A DNA stretch of 6,063 nucleotides from DASWFI01 sp036394315 (GTDB taxonomy: Bacteria; Patescibacteriota; Doudnabacteria; UBA920; O2-02-FULL-48-8). Each line of letters starts with the position of its first letter. The stretch's first letter is position 1. Below the pieces are notes generated by a model, which did no database searches, was not told the DNA's origin, and saw only the letters and a list, made by a program, of their open reading frames with translations. The stretch is taken from positions 1 to 6,063 of the forward strand of contig DASWFI010000068.1 in assembly GCA_036394315.1 (NCBI GenBank). The letters are read 5' to 3'. Positions 1-4,177 of this stretch are shown here, in pieces. A program made the translations under genes and the position numbers.

Positions 1-11
1 TAATTAATTAA

Positions 12-449
12 ATGAAAAAATACATTTTAGCCTCGTTGCTGGGAATTGTTATGGTCGGAGCCGGGTGTAATCAGACCAATTCAGTTTCCACCAGTCCACA
101 GCCATCTCAGAAACCGGTAAGTTTGCAACCTTTGGCTACTGATACAGCAAGACAGGTTTTCGATAAACTAGCAGAAGCTCATCGCAGACAAGACATAGAG
201 GCATATAAAAAGATTTTAACTAAGGCGGATGCTGCTGAGACTGCAAAACTGCAAGCAATCAGCCAAGAAACACGGATTGCAAAAGATATTGAATTTATTT
301 CTGAAAAAATTGAAGGAAACACGGTTGTGATCACAGGGCGTCTTACCAGCCAAAGTGACCAGAAACGAGTTTTTGGTTATGTATTCGTTCGCGAAGATGG
401 AATTTGGAAATACGATGCGGCGGCGTCCTTAAATAGATTAGGCAAATAA
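12..449 (+). CDS. Small predicted lipoprotein, NTF2-like fold possible
   Basis: The 145-residue product has a short signal peptide: two lysines after Met1, a hydrophobic core at about residues 5-15, then GAGC with Cys19 as the likely lipidation site. The -3 residue is Gly rather than the usual Leu, so the lipobox is imperfect. A Ser/Thr/Gln/Pro-rich linker (about 20-42) leads to a domain with an amphipathic helix (QVFDKLAEAHRRQD, about 48-61), further helix, then beta strands ending in a GYVFVREDGIWKYD stretch. Helices followed by strands with a late W-K-Y are typical of NTF2-like/DUF4878-type lipoproteins, but I infer this from pattern alone. It would be anchored outside the cytoplasmic membrane; no ligand is evident. 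Only 11 AT-rich bases precede the ATG and no Shine-Dalgarno is visible. A terminator starts 15 bases after the stop. No catalytic motif was seen. Confidence 0.85.
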   Translation: MKKYILASLLGIVMVGAGCNQTNSVSTSPQPSQKPVSLQPLATDTARQVFDKLAEAHRRQDIEAYKKILTKADAAETAKLQAISQETRIAKDIEFISEKIEGNTVVITGRLTSQSDQKRVFGYVFVREDGIWKYDAAASLNRLGK

Positions 450-464
450 AATAGTGTAGATAAT

Positions 465-499
465 AAAAAGCCCGGTGACCAGACGGCCCCAGGCTTTTT
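465..499. terminator. Bidirectional intrinsic terminator between convergent genes
   Basis: AAAAAGCC at 465-472 pairs with GGCTTTTT at 492-499, an 8-bp outer stem around a G/C-rich interior (473-491). The T run serves the lipoprotein gene on the plus strand. The A run becomes a T run on the minus strand, so the hairpin could also stop transcripts arriving from the MFS gene, whose stop codon lies about 130 bases away. Confidence 0.75.
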
Positions 500-530
500 A
501 TGTACTCACAAAACCACGAAAATACTGAAA

Positions 531-544
531 ACTCCTTAGGGAGT
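531..544. other. Small perfect hairpin in convergent intergenic region
   Basis: ACTCC (531-535) and GGAGT (540-544) form a 5-bp stem with a TTAG loop. A TATAAT hexamer begins in its last base (544-549), and a tandem CTAGG pair follows at 551-560. No T run adjoins it and no plus-strand gene lies downstream, so neither terminator nor promoter function is supported. The 179-base gap (450-628) holds nothing else that I can name, apart from the terminator at 465-499 and the repeat at 594-623. Confidence 0.3.
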
Positions 545-593
545 ATAATCTAGGCTAGGTTAAAAATTGTCTAACATATTGGCCAGGATTTCT

Positions 594-623
594 GCATAAC
601 AAAAAATGCTAGCTTTCGTTATG
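594..623. repeat. Left copy of repeat bracketing the MFS gene
   Basis: The copy starts with GCATAACAAAA (594-604), which recurs exactly and in the same orientation at 1858-1868. It also contains CTAGCTTTCG (609-618), which recurs in inverted orientation at 1877-1886. Its ends, CATAAC (595-600) and GTTATG (618-623), are complementary and could form a 6-bp stem. It ends five bases beyond the MFS stop codon. Its function is unknown. Confidence 0.5.
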
Positions 624-628
624 ATTTT

Positions 629-1873
629 TTATTTCTCGTGCCGCCTTGCCAAAAAAACAAAAGGCAAAGCCAAAAATTGGAAACCTGCAGCAATGGCGTA
701 CGACACAGGGTAGCTCCAAACATCGGCGACTTTGCCCAAAATCGGTTGAACGACAATCCCGCCACTGGAACCCAACATTGAATCGAACGAAAGTATTGTG
801 GCTCGTTGCTCGGTTGGAATAATACTATTCAAATATGTCAGTCGAATCGGGGTCAACGCTGAAAACATCAATCCCCACAGAAAGACCAAGCCGATCACGA
901 TAAAAAAATTGTGAGCTATTGACACCAAAATCAAAGTTACTGCGCCCAGGAAAATTGCCGTAAAAATCGCATTCGTGCGTTTAGTAAAAAACTTTTTGAC
1001 ATAAGGAGAAATGAAACCGCCCACAATTTGCGAGCAGGCTACAATTGCCGCCACCAAACCCGCGATGCTATAAGCTTGCGGGTTCCCGTAAAGTTTCAAT
1101 AAAAATGGTTGCAGAGCATAGAACACATAAAAACTGACCCCCACCATGAAGGGCGCTCCGAGCATGAGCCAGCGCACAGCTGGTTTTTTTAATCCATGCT
1201 CCAAAGCCTCAGAAAAAATTCGTCTCATCTGTTTGAATGGTTCTCTTGTGCCCTTGGGTGTAAACCCTAGGTCTTTCATAAGGAAAAAAGCTATGCCAAA
1301 ATTAAGAAGCAACACGACAGAGCGGATGATATAAGGAACGCCTAAGTTGGTAAATTGTGCGATCACTCCACCCAAAACAGAACCAGTCAGCATTGCGGCG
1401 CCCCCAACACTTTGCCCTTTGGCAAAAACCGAATCAATACTTCCTTCAAAGTTAGTGGCATGGAGGGCATCCACTAGCCAAGCTTCCAGAGCTCCTGAAA
1501 AAAACGTAAACCCAAGACCTAAAAGCACCGAAGCAATCGCCCAGCCCCAAAGCGGACCGTGAATCTTCCACATGAAAAAATAAAGCATCGTGGAAAAAGA
1601 AAGTGTAAACGCACCCAAAAGATAAGAGATTCTTCTGCCCCACAAATCGGCAACAATGCCTGTTAGGACTTCAAAAATAACTTGGCCTGCAGTGAACAAT
1701 CCATTCATGGCAAATGCCTGAAAATTGCTCAAACCGGCGTCGAGCAAAAAAATCGTATTTATTCCCCAAATAAAAGATGCGGCGAAAGTATTGCCGAGGA
1801 CCAAGTAAAGGTATATTGCTTGGATGCTTTTTGATTTTTGCATACAGAATATGGTCAGCATAACAAAATACAT
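629..1873 (-). CDS. MFS transporter, 12-TM, drug/solute efflux type
   Basis: The 414-residue protein is a polytopic major facilitator, the usual length for a 12-helix member. The loop between TM2 and TM3 carries the MFS signature (motif A) at about residues 72-81: GIVADLWGRR, with Asp76, Gly79 and Arg80-Arg81. SGALEAWLVDAL at about 126-137 and IPTEQRATILSF at about 352-363 are segments I associate with an MFS branch often annotated as putative multidrug or tetracycline-type efflux. The substrate cannot be read from sequence. The middle loop (about 200-230) is basic and cytoplasmic. The start is uncertain. ATGs lie at 1873 (Met1), 1861 (Met5) and 1843 (Met11), none with a Shine-Dalgarno. Met11 gives the common short N-terminus before TM1 and would place the whole right-hand repeat (1858-1886) upstream of the gene. 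The gene converges with the lipoprotein gene and diverges from 1977-2471. Confidence 0.9.
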   Translation of the reverse strand: MYFVMLTIFCMQKSKSIQAIYLYLVLGNTFAASFIWGINTIFLLDAGLSNFQAFAMNGLFTAGQVIFEVLTGIVADLWGRRISYLLGAFTLSFSTMLYFFMWKIHGPLWGWAIASVLLGLGFTFFSGALEAWLVDALHATNFEGSIDSVFAKGQSVGGAAMLTGSVLGGVIAQFTNLGVPYIIRSVVLLLNFGIAFFLMKDLGFTPKGTREPFKQMRRIFSEALEHGLKKPAVRWLMLGAPFMVGVSFYVFYALQPFLLKLYGNPQAYSIAGLVAAIVACSQIVGGFISPYVKKFFTKRTNAIFTAIFLGAVTLILVSIAHNFFIVIGLVFLWGLMFSALTPIRLTYLNSIIPTEQRATILSFDSMLGSSGGIVVQPILGKVADVWSYPVSYAIAAGFQFLALPFVFLARRHEK

Positions 1874-1886
1874 TAGCGAAAGCTAG
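1858..1886. repeat. Right copy of repeat bracketing the MFS gene
   Basis: GCATAACAAAA (1858-1868) is an exact direct copy of 594-604, and TAGC (1874-1877) also aligns with the left copy. CGAAAGCTAG (1877-1886) is the exact reverse complement of 609-618. With one mismatch, 1874-1886 matches the reverse complement of 609-621 over 13 bases. On the minus strand the AAC-side reads TTTTGTTATGCT, which resembles an extended -10 (TGT then TATGCT) about 13 bases before the Met11 ATG, so this copy might carry the MFS promoter. Confidence 0.5.
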
Positions 1887-1907
1887 TGGTTTTTATTACG
1901 GAAACTA

Positions 1908-1913
1908 TATAAT
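1908..1913 (+). promoter_or_regulatory. -10 box for the 1977-2471 gene
   Basis: A perfect TATAAT lies at 1908-1913 in AT-rich sequence, 63 bases before the start codon. No recognisable -35 lies 16-18 bases upstream (1885-1891 is not TTGACA-like). Transcription would start near 1920 and give a leader of about 57 bases. The MFS promoter may lie in the same divergent interval or in the repeat at 1858-1886. Confidence 0.5.
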
Positions 1914-1939
1914 AAGAAGTATAGGTTTTCTAAGAATGT

Positions 1940-1958
1940 CCGAAAAGTCGGTTTTTTT
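1940..1958 (+). other. Short hairpin plus T7 in leader of the 1977-2471 gene
   Basis: CCGA (1940-1943) and TCGG (1948-1951) form a 4-bp stem with an AAAG loop, followed directly by seven Ts (1952-1958). It resembles a weak intrinsic terminator placed between the -10 box and the ribosome binding site, so it could act as an attenuator. A 4-bp stem is marginal and may be inert. Confidence 0.3.
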
Positions 1959-1962
1959 GTCA

Positions 1963-1970
1963 GAAGGGGG
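1963..1970 (+). promoter_or_regulatory. Strong ribosome binding site
   Basis: The purine tract GAAGGGGG (1963-1970) ends six bases before the ATG at 1977. It decides the start of this gene. It also contrasts with most genes in the window, which lack a clear Shine-Dalgarno. Confidence 0.7.
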
Positions 1971-1976
1971 AACGAG

Positions 1977-2471
1977 ATGGTAACTTCGATGCTTCCTGGT
2001 CACTTCGTGATGGTTCCTGAACGAGTCGTGAATTTCTGTCAACAGCAGCCGCACGTCCACTCCAACCGTCGGCTCGTACAACGACCAGAGCGGGTACCAA
2101 GGATCATCACCCACGATGGAATTTTCGTTGAAGAGAGAATGAGGATATTTCTCAAGTCCTTGAGCCTACCAGCACCGGTGGTAATGTTGTTTCAGGGTTA
2201 CGGACGTGAAGACATCGGCACTACCGTGATCCTGCTCAAAAGTATTCACTGGTTCGGAACTTTGGACGACTATCCTCGGCTCGATTTCGATCATCCGCCG
2301 CTGCTGAAGCAGATTCACGGCTGCCCAGACTTCTGGGGCGCGTTCATCATGGCCATGGCACAAGTGCCGTATCAGAAGTTTTGCGCGGCGGACCCTGAAG
2401 GTCTACAGTTCATCCGCATCTGCACGGAGGCAATTCGAATGCAGTACGATGACGAGCTTGCCAGACGCTAG
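1977..2471 (+). CDS. Hypothetical 164-residue soluble protein, GC-shifted
   Basis: I do not recognise this protein. It has no signal peptide and no convincing membrane segment, and it is rich in His, Arg, Pro and aromatic residues. It has four cysteines (Cys21, Cys116, Cys136, Cys149). Visible blocks are a basic N-terminal part (RRLVQRPERVPRI, about 31-43), THDGIFVEERMRIFL (45-59), a central VVMLFQGYGREDIGTTVILL stretch (about 68-87) and an acidic/aromatic HWFGTLDDYPRLDFDHPPLL stretch (91-110). The C-terminal half looks helical and ends in ELARR. Hand-counted lines inside the gene give about 48-62% GC, against about 33-47% in sampled lines of neighbouring genes, which suggests recent acquisition or different selection. 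The strong Shine-Dalgarno, own -10 box and own terminator make it a self-contained unit. That it is a real gene is supported by these signals and by the uninterrupted frame. Confidence 0.7.
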   Translation: MVTSMLPGHFVMVPERVVNFCQQQPHVHSNRRLVQRPERVPRIITHDGIFVEERMRIFLKSLSLPAPVVMLFQGYGREDIGTTVILLKSIHWFGTLDDYPRLDFDHPPLLKQIHGCPDFWGAFIMAMAQVPYQKFCAADPEGLQFIRICTEAIRMQYDDELARR

Positions 2472-2502
2472 AGTCTTTATACACAAAGGCTCTTTTCTTT
2501 TT
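2470..2502 (+). terminator. Strong intrinsic terminator
   Basis: AGAGTCTTT (2470-2478) pairs with AAAGGCTCT (2485-2493) over 9 bp with one G-U pair. The loop is ATACAC, and a T-rich tail with one C follows to 2502. The left arm begins inside the stop codon of the 1977-2471 gene. Confidence 0.85.
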
Positions 2503-2529
2503 GCACTTTTATTGCCCTAGGTATATGAT
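2501..2529 (+). promoter_or_regulatory. Sigma70-type promoter for the 2550-3123 unit
   Basis: The -35 box TTGCAC (2501-2506) and -10 box TATGAT (2524-2529) are separated by exactly 17 bases. The predicted start, near 2536, gives a leader of about 14 bases. The first two Ts of the -35 box are the last Ts of the preceding terminator tail, so the two signals are fused. Confidence 0.7.
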
Positions 2530-2549
2530 TTAAGTGATAAATAACTTTT

Positions 2550-2714
2550 ATGGAACGAATTAAAATCGAACAACATTCTTTTACTGGATTCTCTTGGATT
2601 AGTGGCTGGTTGTTTACTATAGGTTTTCTACATCTGGCGTTCGGCAAAGCAATACTGGCGATCGCAATCTGGCCGTACTATTTGGGCCAGTTCCTCAGCA
2701 CGCATATACATTAA
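2550..2714 (+). CDS. Small membrane protein of 54 residues
   Basis: The ATG at 2550 opens a 54-codon frame ending in TAA at 2712-2714. The product begins MERIKIEQHSFTGFSW, a charged/polar head of about 12 residues. One or two hydrophobic segments follow: about 14-31, containing WISGWLFTIGFLHLAF, and about 34-49, containing AILAIAIWPYYLGQF. It ends in THIH. The layout suggests a hairpin of two short membrane helices around Gly32-Lys33. I recall similar small proteins with a GWLFTIGFL-type segment and WPYYLG, but cannot name a family. No Shine-Dalgarno is visible. A promoter sits 14-20 bases upstream, and the next gene starts seven bases after the stop, so the two are probably co-transcribed and may be translationally coupled. 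The nearby promoter, the coherent hydrophobic pattern and tight packing favour a real gene. Confidence 0.7.
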   Translation: MERIKIEQHSFTGFSWISGWLFTIGFLHLAFGKAILAIAIWPYYLGQFLSTHIH

Positions 2715-2721
2715 TACTTAT

Positions 2722-3123
2722 ATGGCTCATTCTTCTATAAATTGGTTGGCCGTCATCATGGCCATGATCGCTCAGATGGTGGTCGGATTTGTCTGGTTTT
2801 CGCCCGCGCTTTTCTTTCAGAAATGGCTGGATGCAAACCAACTGCAAGCTCCAAGGAAACCCGAAGCCTGGATTTTTATCGTCATGGTTATTTTGACTTT
2901 TATCTCCACGACGGCCCTGGCCGCGATCTTAAGGAACATTGGCTCTCGTACAGCATTTGCCGGAATTATAGCTGCGGGATTTATTTGGACAGCGACGCTG
3001 ATGCCATTTATAGCCGGGACTACGTTGTCTACCGGTCGGAAATACAGTTTGATAGCACTTGAGTATGGTCATACCATTATAGGGTTACTGATTGCTGGCG
3101 CGATACTGGCGGCTTGGCATTAG
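2722..3123 (+). CDS. DUF1761-like four-TM membrane protein
   Basis: The 133-residue product has four predicted membrane helices at about residues 8-29, 50-70, 76-97 and 108-131. The start NWLAVIMAMIAQMVVGFVWF (7-26), followed by SP and then FFQKW, matches the DUF1761 pattern of an opening Trp helix, a G-x-x-W-[YF]-S-P turn and a following F-x-x-x-W. The ending YGHTIIGLLIAGAILAAW also fits that family's last helix. The function of DUF1761 proteins is unknown and no catalytic residue is evident. The ATG follows the 54-residue ORF by seven bases with no Shine-Dalgarno, which is consistent with coupling. A second frame from 2742 overlaps it but lacks a membrane-protein pattern and is a shadow. 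Confidence 0.85.
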   Translation: MAHSSINWLAVIMAMIAQMVVGFVWFSPALFFQKWLDANQLQAPRKPEAWIFIVMVILTFISTTALAAILRNIGSRTAFAGIIAAGFIWTATLMPFIAGTTLSTGRKYSLIALEYGHTIIGLLIAGAILAAWH

Positions 3124-3130
3124 AAATTTC

Positions 3131-3152
3131 AAAAAAGCTCGGTAACTTTTTT
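3131..3152. terminator. A/T-stem terminator, possibly bidirectional
   Basis: AAAAAAG (3131-3137) pairs with CTTTTTT (3146-3152) around an eight-base loop, eight bases after the DUF1761 stop. The stem is nearly all A-T, so it is weak as an intrinsic terminator. Confidence 0.45.
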
Positions 3153-3164
3153 AGGGTTTTATCG

Positions 3165-3185
3165 TTATATTATATACAATATAAT
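3165..3185 (+). promoter_or_regulatory. -10 region with AT inverted repeat, secreted-protein gene
   Basis: TATAAT at 3180-3185 lies 22 bases before the ATG at 3208, giving a leader of about 16 bases. It overlaps an inverted repeat, TTATATT (3165-3171) and AATATAA (3178-3184) with a six-base spacer, which could be an operator or simply AT-rich sequence. No good -35 is seen: TTTTAT lies at 3157-3162. Confidence 0.45.
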
Positions 3186-3207
3186 TAATTTACATTAAGT
3201 AATTTTT

Positions 3208-4035
3208 ATGAAAAAATCATTAATTTTGGCTATTATAAGTCTTTCGTTGCTCTATACTCCTATAACCTACGCAAACACCTCAGTCCAAGTTCCTGCGACT
3301 TTCACTCTAAATTTGCAAGAAAAAGTTAAGGTCACCAATTACTTTAACATGGACATTGAGCTTAAAGAGATAACTCAGCAAACTACAATGAGTTATCCGA
3401 CTCAAACCCAAAGCTCGGCCCATATTTACGTATTTAGCGTCGGCGGCTGTCCGAACGTTGATAACTCGAACCCAGATACCGTAAGATGTCTGGGTATGCC
3501 AGGGTTTTCTCAGAACTACAACTTAGGCCAAGGAGATACTGTTCATGCTTTAGGACTTGATATTAAAGCCATTAGCATTTCAACTGACAAAGCTCAATTT
3601 GAAATAAAGTTGAGGGGTGCTGCAACTCCCGTTCCTCAACCTATACACAACGTTACGGGAACCCCTGCAACTGGAACCAATGTTACCGGTAATGTAACTA
3701 TTTGTGCAAATGATGCTCCAACAGCCTCCTGTTCTGTTTGTTCCAACGACCAGTGTACGCTAGGCCGAGGACCTGCAATCGCGCCACCACCATCCAAACA
3801 AAAGCAGCCGAGCCAGCCGTTCTTAAGTTTAAATTTGTCCAAGGGGCAAGAGATTATATCAGCTCAAAAGATAGATACTAAAGGAGCCAATACAACGTAT
3901 CAAGTTAAAACAAGAAAGAAAGCCCGGTTGTTTTATTTGTTTCCTGTTTACCCGGAAATTACTTATTCAATTAATTCTGAGACAAAGACAAGTACAGTAA
4001 TTAAAACCCCCTGGTGGAGCTTTCTGGCTAAATAA
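3208..4035 (+). CDS. Secreted six-cysteine protein, unknown function
   Basis: The 275-residue product opens with a Sec signal peptide: KK at 2-3, hydrophobic core 5-16, probable cleavage after Ala22 (TYA, then N). The N-terminal domain (about 28-136) looks beta-rich, with alternating FTLNLQEKVKV and AQFEIKL strands, a VGGC turn at Cys81 and VRC at Cys94. A low-complexity Thr/Gly/Asn/Pro segment follows (about 138-165) with two NVTG copies. Next is a Cys cluster (Cys166, Cys175, Cys178, Cys183; SCSVCSNDQC) and a Pro/Gln/Lys linker (about 190-204). The C-terminal domain (about 205-275) has KKARLFYLFPVYPEITYSI and ends PWWSFLAK. I associate that ending with secreted proteins of candidate-phyla bacteria, from memory. 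Six cysteines could form three disulfides, or the C-x2-C could bind metal. No transmembrane anchor or enzyme motif is visible. The start lacks a Shine-Dalgarno but fits the signal peptide and the -10 box. Confidence 0.85.
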   Translation: MKKSLILAIISLSLLYTPITYANTSVQVPATFTLNLQEKVKVTNYFNMDIELKEITQQTTMSYPTQTQSSAHIYVFSVGGCPNVDNSNPDTVRCLGMPGFSQNYNLGQGDTVHALGLDIKAISISTDKAQFEIKLRGAATPVPQPIHNVTGTPATGTNVTGNVTICANDAPTASCSVCSNDQCTLGRGPAIAPPPSKQKQPSQPFLSLNLSKGQEIISAQKIDTKGANTTYQVKTRKKARLFYLFPVYPEITYSINSETKTSTVIKTPWWSFLAK

Positions 4036-4068
4036 ATTTATATTGCTAAAATTTTCAATCTTCAATAA

Positions 4069-4100
4069 AAATCCGACCGCTGCAGCTGGCAGTCGGATTT
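4069..4100. terminator. Strong hairpin after secreted-protein gene; minus-strand T run better
   Basis: AAATCCGAC (4069-4077) pairs perfectly with GTCGGATTT (4092-4100). Inside, TGC (4081-4083) can pair with GCA (4089-4091), leaving a three-base bulge and an AGCTG loop. On the plus strand only three Ts follow, then GTGG, so termination there would be weak. On the minus strand the stem is followed by a run of five Ts, a better intrinsic terminator, although no minus-strand gene feeds it. Confidence 0.6.
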
Positions 4101-4121
4101 GTGGTGTTAAGCCTTCACTAC
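4101..4121 (+). other. Middle hairpin abutting the 4069-4100 stem
   Basis: GTGGTG (4101-4106) can pair with CACTAC (4116-4121) over 6 bp with one G-U pair and a nine-base loop. It begins at the base directly after the previous stem, so the two could stack coaxially if both are transcribed. Confidence 0.35.
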
Positions 4122-4130
4122 ATTATTTTG

Positions 4131-4151
4131 TCGCCGAATAGGCGATTTTTT
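4131..4151 (+). terminator. Intrinsic terminator just upstream of the ATPase gene
   Basis: TCGCC (4131-4135) and GGCGA (4141-4145) form a perfect 5-bp G/C-rich stem with a GAATA loop, followed by six Ts (4146-4151). It lies only 26 bases before the ATPase start codon. It is either the final stop for upstream transcripts or an attenuator in the ATPase leader. Confidence 0.7.
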
Positions 4152-4171
4152 GTTAGAATAATAGCTAAGGA
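4151..4171 (+). promoter_or_regulatory. Extended -10 promoter and ribosome binding site for ATPase
   Basis: TGT followed by TAGAAT (4151-4159) reads as an extended -10 element, which can work without a -35; none of good quality is seen. Transcription would start near 4166. AAGGA (4167-4171), spaced six bases from the ATG at 4178, is a good Shine-Dalgarno. An in-frame TAA at 4175-4177 rules out any earlier start. Confidence 0.5.
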
Positions 4172-4177
4172 CAATAA

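Noticed and set aside
594..624. GCATAAC followed by GTTATGA resembles integron attC end boxes (RYYYAAC and GTTRRRY).
   Set aside because: Both boxes deviate from consensus, the unit of about 30 bases is far shorter than known attC sites, the right-hand copy lacks the partner GTT box, and no integrase gene is present.
1146..1643. Open frames antisense to the MFS gene (1146-1334, 1347-1562) and in its other minus-strand frame (1452-1643).
   Set aside because: They lie entirely within a well-supported MFS coding region, have no protein-like pattern and no upstream signals.
2109..2151. THDGIFVEE in the orphan protein resembles the HDG start of some metal-dependent hydrolases.
   Set aside because: The match is a few residues and the further His/Asp motifs expected of such enzymes are absent.
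1905..2363. Minus-strand frames 1905-2114 and 2166-2363 opposite the orphan gene.
   Set aside because: The plus-strand frame has a strong Shine-Dalgarno, -10 box and terminator; the antisense frames have none.
2742..3062. Alternative plus-strand 106-codon frame inside the DUF1761 gene.
   Set aside because: It is out of frame with a recognisable four-TM family member and its own composition is not protein-like.
3636..3842. Minus-strand frame opposite the secreted-protein gene.
   Set aside because: It lies inside a gene supported by signal peptide and domain pattern; there is no Shine-Dalgarno or promoter for it.
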